Assembly (NCBI RefSeq): GCF_051020975.1
Contig: NC_135038.1
Location: 7,686,001-7,750,000 of the forward strand
Direction: 5' to 3'
DNA: 64,000 bases
Source: Osmia lignaria lignaria
Lineage: Eukaryota; Arthropoda; Insecta; Hymenoptera; Megachilidae
Shown here: positions 27,873 through 41,425 of the stretch, in pieces
Layout: every line of letters begins with the position of its first letter
How positions within the stretch are numbered: the first letter of the stretch is position 1
The notes under the pieces: model-generated
Seen by the model: only the letters and a program-made list of their open reading frames with translations
Databases searched by the model: none
Told to the model about the DNA's origin: nothing
Translations under genes and position numbers: made by a program

Positions 27873-30800
27873 AACGTTAAAATGGTGAGGGGGCTGGTTT
27901 ATATTTACCCCCTATTCTAAATAATCAAAGGGAAATAGGAAAATGTTGCTCGCATAGGAAATCATTGAACGGTGATTAATAGTGAATAACCGAGGTAAAT
28001 ATCGGAAAAGTAATCAGCTTCTGGCCGAAAGTAAAAATAAATAAAGCGACAACTCGGTGGGTATGTTGTTCGATAATGCCGGATATTAGTTTTCCATCGA
28101 ACAATAGCTACCCTTTCTACCGAATTGATCGGTTTCTCCTCGACTTCTGGTAATGATCTTCACTGACCTCTTTCTTGGTACTATTTTATGAGAAGCTTGT
28201 AACTTAACAGCAATATCTTCTTTGATAATGCATGGTAGATCAGAATTATAGATATAGATCTCTAGTTTCTTCGGTGCACTTCAGAGACAGGAGATTCTTT
28301 GAAAGCAAACACAGTGATTTCTGAAGTTTGTCTTTCTTTGGTTCGTATAATACATTTGAAACCATTTCCGTGATTAGATTGATTCTAACTTTAGAAACAC
28401 TATACTTTTCAACAATAATTACTTAATCCAACTTTTCTATGTTTGTGAAAGCAAATGATAAAATACCTGTCGAAATTTTCCATTTTACTGAAAGTTATTA
28501 TAGGTTGAGTGTGGTGTTTGAAAATTATTTTCACACCATGTACTTTATTTAAAATTATTCTTAAAGGGTATATTTCCATCTTTTAGAACGCCTCGAGGGT
28601 TTATCAAGCTCGATAGGTAATCACAGCAATTAAGAGAACACCGTTGTTACTCGCAATTAGTACGAGCGTAATCGCGATTCGATTCATCAAACCGCGATTC
28701 AATCGACTGTTTCGCTGTTTCAGCACAATTTTCGTTTCATTTCAACATGGTAATGCGAGAATCGACTAGGACGTTTATAATTCCTGGGTCATCCAGTTTC
28801 ATAGGACAGATATGATAGATCTGTGTTTGCTACCATCATGGATCATTTTCATTTCTATTAAAACCCTAGCTGAATTACTGTATAAACATGATGTCCATTA
28901 AACAGGAACATGAGTGATTGATACATTTTTTTTTTTTACATTTTCATCAATCTACTCTCAAATTCCATTACTGTAAATTACAGGAAAAATCAGGAAAAAT
29001 TCATAAACCGTATGAAAATAATTTTTGTATGTTTTATAAATTTTGCAGTTTTTATTGTAACATATGCAAATTGAACGTCTTCGTTGCTCTTTTCATTCGC
29101 AAGACTCCAAAGAGATTCATTTCTGTTCGATTTAGATAGGAATAGGGGGAAGAGGTCGAGTTCGTTATTTCTCCTTTCTTCCCTTTGTTTCCGTATCCTC
29201 TAACCGCGAATGCATTGCAGTTTTTCATAAATTATGTGGAAATGAGTTGTGGAAATTGAAGGTGGAACTGATTGAATACGGTCGACCGTTCCTTTCTTCT
29301 CGCTTTGTTTCTCTTTTTTCCGGGACAGAATGAAATGTATTTGATTTGATGAATTTTTTATCGGAATGGAAGCTCTCCTTCGAGTATGGAGAAGCTTTCC
29401 TTTCTGTCGAAGTTCCTTAGTTGAAGAAATAATGGCTTGGAATTTATTTGTTCAGTGAAGAAAAAATGAATCAGGAAATATGAAATCTATTTAAATATTC
29501 TAATTATAGGGAAAGAATTTATGGATTGAATATTTTATTTTCATTTCATATACAAATTCAAAGTTGTAAATAAATTAAAATTACACCTATGTTAAACAAA
29601 TAACCCCTCGGGTTATCGATATACATTTGTGAATATCATTGAATGTATAATGGAACAGATTAACGTATTTAAAATTCTGATGGCATGATGTAATGTAAAT
29701 CAATATATTTTTAATATTGATACAAATTTACAATAAATATTCACAAACATTTACGATAATATGCCCAGGTAAATTACAATAATATTTTTAATCATTCCAA
29801 ATCTAAGTCTCTTAAGTGATACATGTTTTAAAAAAATGTTAATAAAAATCAAAAAGACGAATATTTGTATCATATTTGAAGGGGCAAGTTAATGACCCGT
29901 TTCTCAAACGTACGTTATTTATTTACCCTATTCGTGTGCTTTTTCCACGATTCGCGATGGAACACGATTTTCATAAGGCGTTGTTGATTCGGTCAAATCG
30001 CGTAGGCGCGATGCACACGTTCGTTCAATATTTGCGAAAAGTGTGTGGATGCACTCGACATCAGTCTGTCCTTGTACAAATACCGACGCGAATGTGTTTA
30101 CCATCCGTGGAAGCGTTATAATATTTCATTTCTTACCGTGACGTTCGATTGATTAAAATAGTCCGTATGAAACAATCGTCCGAAAAATCTATGAAAAGAA
30201 ATCTTTGATTTTTGTGCGTGAGAAATTGACAATTTTAGTTTAATTCAAACGGCTTGAATTAAAAAGCATCCAATTGATAACAGCGTGAAAATAGATTTCT
30301 CTTGATAAAGCATGCACGTGTTTGATTGAACCGATTTATTACAGAAAGCGCGTTTGCACCCGTTTGGTATATTACATTCCTTTTACTGATCGAACCGATG
30401 GAATTGAATAATTTTCCAATCGAATACCGTGAAAAATATACGAGAAGTTATATATTCATTTAAATACATTTATTACTCGTAAAACGTTTGTAGATTGACA
30501 ATTGAAACGTTTGGTTTTATATTGGGTTACGAGATTCCAATTATGATTGGCATTTAAAGGAAGGAATTGGTTTTATTTGACTAAAAGAAGTGATATTTAT
30601 TTAACAGTATTTTGTACATTATTAAATGTTTAATAAACTTTGTGTGCAGAAGTAAATATGGGAAAGATTGCAATTAAATCTGTTGCAGAATTACTATTTC
30701 AATAATTCTGATATTTAACTTATCTCTTTTCACTCAGTAGAAAGATTAATAATTTATAATAAATAAAAAATTATTAACTGATAGAAAAGCGTTACTATAG

Positions 30801-33800
30801 TTTTGAAACATAAGTGCAATTATTATGATATAATTAGAGTTTTCTTTTTCGAGTTTAAGCATTTTTCTAATAAAAATAAAATTTCTTGAAGAGAAGCTTT
30901 ACCTTTAAAACTACCTTGGATAAAATTAACACACGCTTGCAGTGCTTTTCATTAAAATAAGTTTGGAAAAAATTTTCACAGGCAAACAGTAATTTATTGG
31001 GGCGTGAGATGTTAGCTTTTTTTTTTTGATCCAAGAAAAGAAGCTGAGCTGAAGAAAAAAAGGAAGGGGTATTTTTAGCTTTGCTCATCTCGGTGTGAAA
31101 TCGAATGTCTTGGTAAAAAATGCAAGGGAGCTACCCTTTGGTTGTCGTTGTACAGAAGGACAGACGAAGAATAAAAATGAAGACAATAACAAAGGGTTTA
31201 AGAAATCTGGTCTCGAAGGAAATCATCTCATCTTACAGGAAGCTTCTACGAATCCTCGTGGTTGTATCCGACCACATGCTTCTCTCTTTTCTCTTCTTCG
31301 TGTTTTTTCTTCTTCTCTGTGCTTGAAGAGACATTAAAGTCCTGTGAAGTTAAAAGAATGTTTCTTTGAAATGGATCATGGATCCAACGAAAGCTATGTT
31401 GTTACCTTGCTGACGTGTTTTGGATGAAGGTAGTAAAATTTGATTCGTTCAACTTCTTCATTTTTGTCACGTTATGTAGTATTTAATTTACACAACTATA
31501 ATTCTTTTAGAAAATTTTGAAGTTTAAATGATTAAATTGAAAAAATCTATTTTTTATTTAATATTAAATTTGTGATTTTATAATAAAATTTCTTCTTCGC
31601 GAGAATTTTAAAAATCCTTTAGATATACAAAAGGGAAGACATTAATTTGAATTTCAAATTGCTTTATACTTGAAAACTTTTTTCGCTTCATGCTTGGTCT
31701 TCTAATGTAAAATTAGTGGCATTAAATATTAAACAAAATATAGTGTCTCTGTAGAATTGTTTTTTATTTCTATTAATTTTCTGGATCTATGGTTCGTCAA
31801 GTCATATCATATTTTCTACGTTTCCAAATCGACTCTTTGGAAAGAATTCGTATACAAAAATATAATAGAATTTTTTGACTGGAGGTTCTGTGAAGTTTTA
31901 AATAGTTCTTTTTATAATCAATAGTAACAAAAAAACTAAATAAATCTATGTCAAAAGGGAAACAGTATAAAAGAGAAAAGTTTCCATCATTTTTTCAACC
32001 ATCCCTTTTTTTATATTTCTGTGCACCATTCATCTCATTCAAATATTGATGTTCTGCAATTAAATTTTAAATAAAAAAACCTTCAAATATCCTTAAAAAA
32101 AGAACTTGTCATACATCAAAGGACTCACACTTTTATTTTGGGGGGATTTTAACTGAAAACGCATAGAATTTTCGATCTGGTTATAGTAATATAATTCCAT
32201 TTCTATTTTCTTTTTTGTTGGCTAGTTATATAAATAGCAGATGATTCGATTGTTAGATGAAATAATTCAGAAACAATGAAACTTTGATAAAAGTTGCCTC
32301 AGAGCGTCCCCTTAGGAGGTGACCCACATTATAGTAACCTAAATATGATTTAATTAGGGAAATGAAAGAAAACCGTGGCAAACAGCAAACAACGATGAAC
32401 TGGCACGACTGTTTTAAGCATTCCAGTGAAATTTCAACGTTTAAATTGTGTCATAGCTCGTTTTAGATAAACGGAATGATAAATATGTCAGTCACATGAA
32501 AAGGAATTATATAATAAGCACGGAAAATTCAATATTTCATTCAAAATTATATGAAAGGTTAAAAATAAATTTTAATGCTTCTTCTGTTTATTTTATGAAT
32601 ATTGTTACAATATTTTTAATAGTGTTTCTAAAAATGTATTTAATTTTTAAAATTAATTTACATTATTGTAAAAGAATAATTAATTTTATTTTGAAAGAAC
32701 ACAGATTAGAAATAGAATTTTTGCCCGGAGTCTAATAGGTTTCTTGCACTGAAATTATTAAATCAAATTAATTTTGAAAGCAGCTGCAAAGTGTTTGCAC
32801 TTAATGGAAATGCATTTGTCAGTAATTGAAACAATTAAAATAGAAACGAGGTTCATTTGAAATGATCGATTCGCACTTATAATGTGAATGGTAATTTGAT
32901 CCTGATGAAAATGTTTAACGCAATAAATTGTGACAGTTTAGTGTCATGCTAAATTAAATATATCAAACAGAATTGATTTGGATTTATACGAAATTAAATT
33001 ACTAAATTCTGTAAGTAAAATGAAGGAAATAAAATTGTGAATTAAATAAATAGAAAAATTGTTGAAAATATTATACTGAATGATTATTATATTAATATTT
33101 CTAATTTCTTAATATGATAATTAAAAATTACTCATTTTTATTTTTTTTATATCTTTGATTGGTTTAATTATTTAATATTATATTAAGTATAAAACATTCT
33201 AAACTTAGTATATCCAGTCTTTAGAAGAAAAAATTTTACGAATTTTATATAAAATTAGCACATCCTTCTCCTGCATTTCATGCCATAAAATTTATTTCTG
33301 ATACTTTTAATAGTGCGCCAATCTTTGAAAAAAAATTTCCATTAATTCGAAAGCACCATATAAAACAGTGCCCTTTCATGGTCGTTGCCTTCCAACAACA
33401 GCTGCATCGTGTTAAAAGCATTCTAAACCGTGGCCAGGAGGCGTTGATTCGTGCAAGCTGGAATGAGTCGACGAATTCACAGATTTCAATTCGCTCGACG
33501 CTCTTAAACCGTTGAAATTCCACGAAGGAAATGAATATTTGTCGGTAATTGCTCCATGTTCAGCGAGTCTTGCGTTCTTACCAACCATTTGATACCGTTC
33601 GCCATCAGCGAGGAAAGTTTTAACCGATGTTTCAGGGAAAAGGACACTGGGCGACCAGCTTGGAGTTCACTTCAGAAATTGTCTGAGAAGTGTTTTCGAC
33701 CACCCTTTGAAATTGTTCGGGAAATAATCGTTTTTAGGTGCTTGCAAAGTTGTGTCATTAAATTCCTTTTCGATTCATGGTATATTATTTAATTAACCAG

Positions 33801-36800
33801 AATAATAAATACTAAATAAAAGTTGACTGGAAAAGTGAATTAGAATTAATTATTAATTATATTAACAGGGTTAGAAATTCGCTGATTTTTTAAATATTTC
33901 TTTTTATTTGAACGATTTAAATTTTAAGTGAATGTAACATCGACTGAGTGATTTCATTCACCAGTTCGCCATCAAAGTTCTACATGGCAAACCGTAGAAT
34001 TATCATTCAAAACAACCTCTGCAAGCAAGTAAAACTTTGAATGAGGGAAATTCTCATCAACTCCGTTCAATGGGGACATTCAGTTAGGAATTAAGCTTTC
34101 GTGACATCATTCAATGACCACGAAGTACCATTAAACTGTATACCAAAGACGGTAAATGAAAAGTGAACGAGGGAAGCTGTCGCAAAGTGTCTTTGAAATG
34201 ATGAGACACGATCGAGACTGAAGTAGCAGAAGAGCTCGTTTGAAAACCATCGAATTTCCGGTGTTTCCAACTTCCTCCATGGCTTGTTTGAGAGCCTTGT
34301 AATCTTCCAACTGGTATAATTAGCGAGCTGGGATCAATTGACCAAGAGGTCGGGGGGATTTCTACTATGGAATTTTATTGAAATTTATTTTAAAAAGCAA
34401 ATTTTAATATTAAAAGATTAAAACAATTTATTATTATTAAAATACTCTTAAATTTGAAGCATTAGAAAATATTTGAGAACGCGTCTTGAAATAAAATTCT
34501 CTTCCTCTCGGTCGATGATAGTTAACAGTAAAGCGTCCAGTCGCTTAGAAACGCTTCATTTCCGGCTGGCCTTCGACAGGAAGTTGCTGATACTGCTCGA
34601 ATTAATTTAACCGTGAAACGTAACAGCCAACGAGTCACGAGGTTTGATGCATCCACGGAAGTAATGCAGCAACCGCAGCTTCAAAGGCCGCGTCCCGACG
34701 CGAGTAATTAATGAAGACGAATCGGCCTGCTACCTTCGTTTTCGAGCTAGATCCGCTTCGCGAAAGATTTGTCCCCCTACCAACTGTATGCTTCCTGATG
34801 AATCACGGTTAATTAAAGTGAATAACGAGCGAAGAATGCACGGTTCTTGCGCGTCGAAACTGTTGCCTTTCGTGGAAATTCTTTGCCTTTGTTGGTCAAT
34901 GGGACTCTAAAAATAATTTCTTTTTCTTCTTGGAAGTTTCTGGTTCATGTAGACAATTTTCTGCTCTACTTTCACCTATTTAGATCAATAGATGTTGAAG
35001 GGTAAAAATAATAATGAAGGGTAAAATGAGAATGTCCATTCAGAATTTTGGAAATATTTAGTAATTATAGGTTTTAAAGTAAAATTTTATTTTAAAAATT
35101 TAGGCACTTTTGTAATAAAGAAATGTGAAGATATATTGGAGGAGTCATTTTTATAGGCACAGTGTAAAATTTAGAAAATGAAAATAATATGCAATCCAAA
35201 TTTTAATTAAAATTTGAGATGGTTCACCGTTCAAAGGTTTAGTAATTATTTTAATTACATATTTTTTAGTGATATTGGTTAATGTCAGTAGCAGTTAATT
35301 TACGGTAGAAATCCATCAAGTAGCTTCCACCCTGAAACCTGTTATGTTCCTGTATAGTTATAACAAGGAACTGTTGTTGAAATCTATCTCGTTATTACAA
35401 TGTACCTTAGTGTAGGTGTTGCTTTCATGGGTGCAACAAGCATCTTGAATTTCAAGATGATTCAACTTCGCCTCGGTGATTTTGGCATGGATTTTAACTA
35501 TGTATTTAGTAAAGGCTTTATATAATGGTAACAAAATTAAAAGATTTTTCAAGTATGATAAAATCTTAAATCAATGGAAAATTATTAATTTACGTAGATG
35601 TATTTTGTTAATCAATTATATTTCATAGAACCATGTACAAATTATTTTACTCATCATTTGGATAAAAATATGAGAGAATATTCTAAATTAAACAAAAGTT
35701 ATAGCAAAAATAAAATCTAATCATAGTGAAACAGTAAATCATAGTAAATGTTAAATAAAAGAAAACTATCCTAAGTTATAGACAATTTTATACGCTGTAT
35801 TCCTTATCGCTCGTTACTCTCCATATATATCATCCCCTTTCCTTCTTTTATTCTCACCCTATCTGGCTGGTACTCCGCTTATCTGTGTACTTGACTCTCT
35901 TTACTCTCAACTATTTTTCCCAGTCTCTTTGCCTTTATCGTTTTACCTTTTTTCCGCTTAAAAATGCGATTAGAGTGGTCAAGGAACACTGGATAATTGT
36001 CTTTAGCGAGTTGCTAACAGTTTTAGCCTCTACAAAGGATGCGAATTAATTCGATTCTTAATGTCAGGAAAAATCAAATTGCAGTCACTTTAATTAAAGG
36101 AAATTAGATACTCTTTTATTTATAATTGCTGTCTAAGTGCACCAAAAAAATTTAATTTTAAAATTAAAAAATAATTAGATGAATAATTTTAAAATACTTT
36201 AGTTGCAATAATTAGATTATTTTTTCTTTGAAAAGACTGAAAGTAATTAGAGCAGTCAACAATAAATAATAACATTAATTTGGGATAAGAGATTTAATTT
36301 AAAACAGAAGTTGTCAGTAATTAGAACTATATAATTTAATTATAAGGATGCCCTAACATTTGGTATTCAAAAATAAATACTATATTTAAAGAGAAATTTG
36401 AAATAATTAAAATATCATTCGTTCTCTTTAAACTACAAATTATACAGTTGAAATTTCACTGGACTGAGCATAAAACATCAGAGTGAAAAATTAATAAACG
36501 CACAAGTTTAAATACGGATTTAAAACAATTATGTGTTCATAGCTCTTCAGAAAGCTCAACGTGGCGTGTTAATTAAATATTCAGGAAAAATGTTACCGTT
36601 TAAACACATAACCCTTGTATTATTAAAATTCATTTTATCCTCTGTTATTATCCTATTACCTTTAGTAACTAATAAAATATTATTAACATTTCATTCTGCA
36701 CAATATCGTTGTTCGTAATATGGCTAATTAATAAGTTTGGTAAGTAACCGTGAATATAATTCTTCAGCTATGAATGTGCATTCAGTCTGAAGGAATATTT

Positions 36801-37984
36801 AATTAAGCTAAATCTGTTAGGTTGTTGCTTGTTAAATGGCAAATTTCAAAATATAGATAGTCAACATGGATAGTCAACTTATTAAAAAAACAATGGATTT
36901 CTGATTGCTACTCCTAAAAAACAATCTTTCATACTTCATTTAAGGCACTTTATTCAGAGGTTGCTTGTAAATCAGTAGTCTCAATAGGCTACCCACGAGA
37001 TTTTGCAGACGAAATTACTGCATAAGGGATGTACCGTGTTTCGTAGTGGTGGAACAGCTCGTCACGAGCCCCGTCGCATCACGTAAATCGTATAGCGCGT
37101 GATGTGCAACTGCAAGTAAGGTGTACGCCATGGTGAAATTAGTAGCGAAAGCAACCCTTGACCCCCGCGCCCGAATATACCTACACGAGAAATTTTATTT
37201 CACGCCCGGTGAAAAAACAAGCTGGATATCCCATGGGACGCGATAAATCAAAAAGCAACGCAGCCAAATAATAAATCAAAAAGGTGAACGCGTCGCGAGA
37301 CGACGGTCGTGTACAAAATTACACTGAAGTTTCGTAAATCGAATAGAAAGGAAGAAAATTATTCTATTTTTGCTTTTATCCTCGCATCGTACTTTGCATT
37401 TCAAATTTTTCGAAATAGCAAAAGCAATTACACCGGAGATTTTAATCAATTTTTTTCAATTCAAAAATAGTCGCAATTAATTATTGCAACTATCTTGTAT
37501 TTTATTTTATAATTTTGAAATATTAAAAATGATAGTAATTCATTATTGCAAGTATATACCTTGTATATGCTATTTTAATATTATCTTCAATTCTAAATGC
37601 AACCAATTTTTGAAATTAACATCTCATTGCTTCAACGTTCAATTACGTTTAAATCCCAGAATTAAAATTTAATTGACTCTGAAATACAAAGTCAAAGGAA
37701 TTGAAAAAAAAGATAAAGTTGAACAAGTTTAAAATGTGGACGAAAATTCTCCATCCGTGGCTGTTATGCATATTTGAATATTTATTTATTCGCGGTGTCC
37801 AGTGCATCCATCGAGCATGGAAAAGAGATGAATTCGTGCACTTTGCTCGTGTTAATTACACTTCGAAACAGATCCGTAACTCATTTGCACTGCCGGAACA
37901 AGAAACCTGATTTTTGATGGTAAAAAACTGTCCCGTGGATTCGTCGAATGTGCATGCTAACTTCCGTTTCGAATGTCAGCTACC

Positions 37985-38058
37985 TATTTTTCGTTTAAAA
38001 AAGATGTGGATAATATTGATATATTTTTCGTTTAAAAATGATGTGGATAATATTGATA
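37985..38058. repeat. 37-bp perfect-length tandem duplication
   Basis: Two adjacent 37-bp units, each starting TATTTTTCGTTTAAAAA and ending in GGATAATATTGA, differ at one base. A third partial start follows. The near identity points to a recent duplication. Confidence 0.92.
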
Positions 38059-38067
38059 TATTTTCAG

Positions 38068-38240
38068 ACTCATAATTTTGGGTGACGTTAGGTTTTGAAA
38101 CATGGAAAATCTGACTTAATTTCATGACATAAAAGTATTTCAGAATACCGCTTATGATATATCATTTGAAAACTTAAAATTTAGTAAAAATGACTATATA
38201 AACATTTCATTGATAATCTTAATCCAAAGTAGCTGCCGCT
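38068..38240 (+). repeat. dispersed repeat family R1, copy 3
   Basis: The plus strand carries AATTTCATGACATAAAAGTA, GCTTATGATATATCATTTG, AACTTAAAATTTAG and CTATATAAACATTTCATTG in the family order. Confidence 0.65.
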
Positions 38241-38329
38241 TCGTTAAAGCACATAACGAATCAAACATTTTGCAACTTAGCACTATGTAATGTTTAAATA
38301 AAGATTTAACCATTTTATATCAAAAATAT

Positions 38330-38435
38330 TAAAGAAATGCTTATGTGGTTATTTTTATTAATCCTTAATCTTTAATTTGGTGTATCATAAGTCCTATTTA
38401 ACAATTCTTTTATGTCATTAAGTCATGTCTCAAAA
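38330..38435 (-). repeat. dispersed repeat family R1, copy 4
   Basis: Inverted relative to copy 3, 90 bases downstream of it. The minus strand reads TAATGACATAAAAGAATTG, AAATAGGACTTATGATACA and then a diverged TTAAAGATTAAGG. Confidence 0.55.
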
Positions 38436-39373
38436 TGAAAACAATCTCTTTCGTATTCTTATGACCATCGTATGCTTTATAAATTGTTTCCATTACTCCA
38501 GTGTGGTATAAATATATAAACATCCGCAATCTACTGATAACAAAATATTTAATTACGTCGGGGAAGTTACGTGAGCCCGCTACCAAATGCTTCTAATTAT
38601 CAGCATTAATTAATTATATTTTGGACAAAACGCGCACTCGTAACGATCCACATTCCCGGCACGAGTATTCTGGCTGAAAGCGTCGAATTACTCGTATGAT
38701 GTCCACCAAATGCAATTTCATAATTGACCGTCTAATCGATGCTCTAATTTCTGTTCTGTCGCGGCCGCTTAAAGAGGCCTTTCATCCTATATGATTGACA
38801 GATAGTAGCGCATCTTAATTCCCAATACGATACAGCTTTGACGTTGCTGATCCGACGACAATTTCTCTGTGACACTATCTATACGCTTCCGGTCATAAGT
38901 TTATGCCGACCTAATTTGTAATTGTATTATATATAATACAGTACAGTTCATATTAATATAATATGAATAAGATATTCTTTACGAATTATGACACTGGAAT
39001 GATTGATAGTACTCTTATTTTTAATTAGATTGAATTCTTAATTAGAAATTCTTTGACTTACCTAATTGGAATTATAAGTAATTAATTGAATTAAATATTA
39101 GACAAATAATAGATAAATTTGTTTAGAATACAAATTTAATACCTGGCTATTTAAAAGTAAAAAAATTAAAGTTCTACCTGGTAATCAATTTAAGTAATTA
39201 AAAAATTAGCACCTAATTATCGTGTAATAAAAATTTCTAATAATTCAATATAAAAGTGAAAGGAAAGAAAGCCAAGTATTTCATTCAACTAAAGCTTGAA
39301 AAAAGGTAATTGTGGAAGTGGAACCGGAAGTGTAGAGCAGGCACTAATCCAGGACTTATTGTTTTTGTTTCAG

Positions 39374-39477
39374 GAGAGCATCCAGCCGCAATGCAGCACG
39401 GGAACACGGCAGCAGGCTCGCCAACATCGAAGACGGTCCTCCTAATGCTCGCCTTCTTTTTGGGTCAATTGAGATAA
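39374..39477 (+). CDS. dpr: Dpr protein, terminal exon with hydrophobic C-terminus
   Basis: Last coding exon. It follows TTTTTGTTTCAG and supplies GA to the G left by the previous exon, restoring glycine in the sequence INGEHPAAMQHG. GEHPAAMQ right after the second Ig domain is a conserved feature of several Dpr proteins, which confirms the splice over 20 kb. It then encodes NTAAGSPTSK and a hydrophobic run VLLMLAFFLG before QLR and TAA at 39475-39477. A small-residue stretch followed by about ten hydrophobic residues at the extreme C-terminus suits a GPI-attachment signal better than a stable transmembrane helix. That is inference; a GPI-site predictor such as NetGPI would test it. The three exons here give about 140 residues, roughly the second half of the mature protein. 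Confidence 0.9.
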
Positions 39478-39556
39478 TGTGTGTTCTCGTACGTGTCTGT
39501 GCGTGGCATGTACACATGTGTGTGTGAATGAACATGTGTGTGAATTCACGTGTGAG
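39478..39556 (+). promoter_or_regulatory. UG-rich element at start of 3' UTR
   Basis: Immediately after the stop there are many TGTG/GTGT steps (for example TGTGTGTGTG near 39520 and 39535). If transcribed this is a UGUGU-rich RNA, the kind of sequence bound by CELF/Bruno-type proteins. The binding is inference. Confidence 0.45.
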
Positions 39557-41134
39557 AAGCTTTCTTCTCGCACATGATGAATCTTACCGAGCATTAAGTG
39601 AAATTCGATGGATCGTTGGACACAATAAGACGTAGCCACCCCCCATTCCCTGTTTGTACCTTGATCGAAATTCAATTGACGGCTGAACGAGCAATCATCG
39701 ACGAAGAAGCTTTCTTGTACCGTGCGATGAACGATAAAGCTGATTGGCAAGTTCTTTTTCTTTTTCTTTTAATTTTCTGATTCGGAGAAATCGTCATTAA
39801 CCATTTTTTTTCTCTTTTTAGTGGAAATTTATGGTAACGTGAATTAACGAAGCTTTTTGTTTTATTAGGTGGAAGACTTTCTTTTGATTGTTTTGGAGCA
39901 GTACTATAGCCCTAAGGTCAGTTTTTCAATAATAGTTTAAACTCTAATCAGTCCTTCGTGTTTTATTAAAAATAATTGAAATTCATTTAATAAATTTGAA
40001 AAAGTTCATATAAAATTTAATAATAATCAAATAAAAAGGTTTAAATCTTTAGCATCTTTTTCAATCAAAAATTGTTGATGATAGAGTATCATATTTTGTC
40101 CCATAGAGTATCATATTTGGTTTTTTATATGTATGCTATCGCACTTGTGAAGTTTCATTTCTTAATCAAAATATGTGTATAGGATTTCAGAGTTTTAGCG
40201 ATGAAAATTGAAATGAAATTTGATATTTTAGATGTGTGTATTACGGATAGAAATGATTTCAAAAGAAGCTGTAATTTAATTTCAATCAAGTTCAATTTAT
40301 TATTTAATCTTGATAAGTACAATATTTATCAGAAATTCTAACAAATAATTATTTTCGTTCGGTGGTACAATTTTTATGAAATTGATTATTATCCGCAAAC
40401 AATTGAATCGAATATTAGCTCAGTTAAAATTAAAGAAAGCTTCTTCAACGCACAAGAGAAGATTCAATTGCACGAATCAACGAACAACGATGGAACTTTT
40501 TTAAGCACACTCTATCTTGGTGCAAGAAGGATCGTCGATGAAGGAACTCTATAATAAAAATAATAAAAAAACGCGTAATCGCAATTTTCAGTGCATCTAT
40601 AGACACTCTATCGATACGTCAGTCGTAGTATCCCAGGTTCGATATGTGTAATAACTTGCAGATTATTACTGCGTTCTAGTGTCATCGAGATAAGGAAACA
40701 AGAACATTTTACATGGTGTATGCTGTTAATGGTGATTAATAAGAAAGAATGGCTGTATGTATATGATTTGAAAATGGTATTTCAATACGTAAGCTCGTGA
40801 ATCAATAGGAATGATTATATAAATTTAATTGTTAGAAAGGAGACGATTGTTAACAGTGCAAAGCTGAATTCGTTCGTCCTTTAATGAAAAATTACAAATA
40901 TTAGGAGAATTTTTCTTATATTGCAATATTGAGAATATTCTAGAGAATTCTTGTTCATGCGCTCATACCTTTCACTCATTTGCACGTTTGGAATTCTTTC
41001 ACTTGCAAGCTTAAACCCTTCACTCACTTGTCAGGCCTCTCACTCGCACTCTTGAACCTCTCACTCTCTCCGTTCATTGATGTCCAATGTTTTTACGCTC
41101 ACTACTACCACCACGCGTACGCACTTCCAGGAAA

Positions 41135-41425
41135 AAATGTGGGTCACCCCATTTTCATACAATCTCGGTCATTCACAACCCTCGCGTTACGTAGTAAACT
41201 TTGGAGCCTTATATCTTCGGAACCAATCGAAATTTCAATTTACAACTAAATATACCATCAAGGAGATACTTTATAATTAAACCGTGGATTGGTCAATTTT
41301 TTAATTTTCAACAACGAAATGTAGCTAACTGATCCCATCGAAAAATGCTACAGAATTTATAACTTCGATTTTTCGTGATCTATCCAACGGTGTAGTTCAG
41401 GGTATTTTTTAACACCCTGTAGAAT
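41135..41425. mobile_element. possible decayed transposable-element fragment
   Basis: A moderately GC-rich block in AT-rich DNA begins near TGGGTCACCCCA and ends in CAGGGT...ACCCTGT, a terminal hairpin (41399-41424) of a kind common at ends of insect interspersed repeats. No coding capacity. Weak assignment. Confidence 0.25.

Larger units (their letters stand above)
18903..39373 (+). other. dpr: dpr intron before the terminal exon (20.5 kb)
   Basis: It runs from donor GTGAGT to acceptor GTTTTTGTTTCAG. Contents: AT-rich DNA, two cryptic minisatellite blocks (about 20330-21130), a third at 27726-27872, GT, TGTA and G-run simple repeats near 23970-24303, four copies of a dispersed repeat (23.4-23.7 and 38.1-38.4 kb), a 37-bp tandem duplication at 37985, and GC-richer islands at about 22160-22400, 25640-25920, 34500-34880 and 37010-37320. 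I see no nested gene. An alternative C-terminal exon could be hidden here but I could not identify one. Confidence 0.82.
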
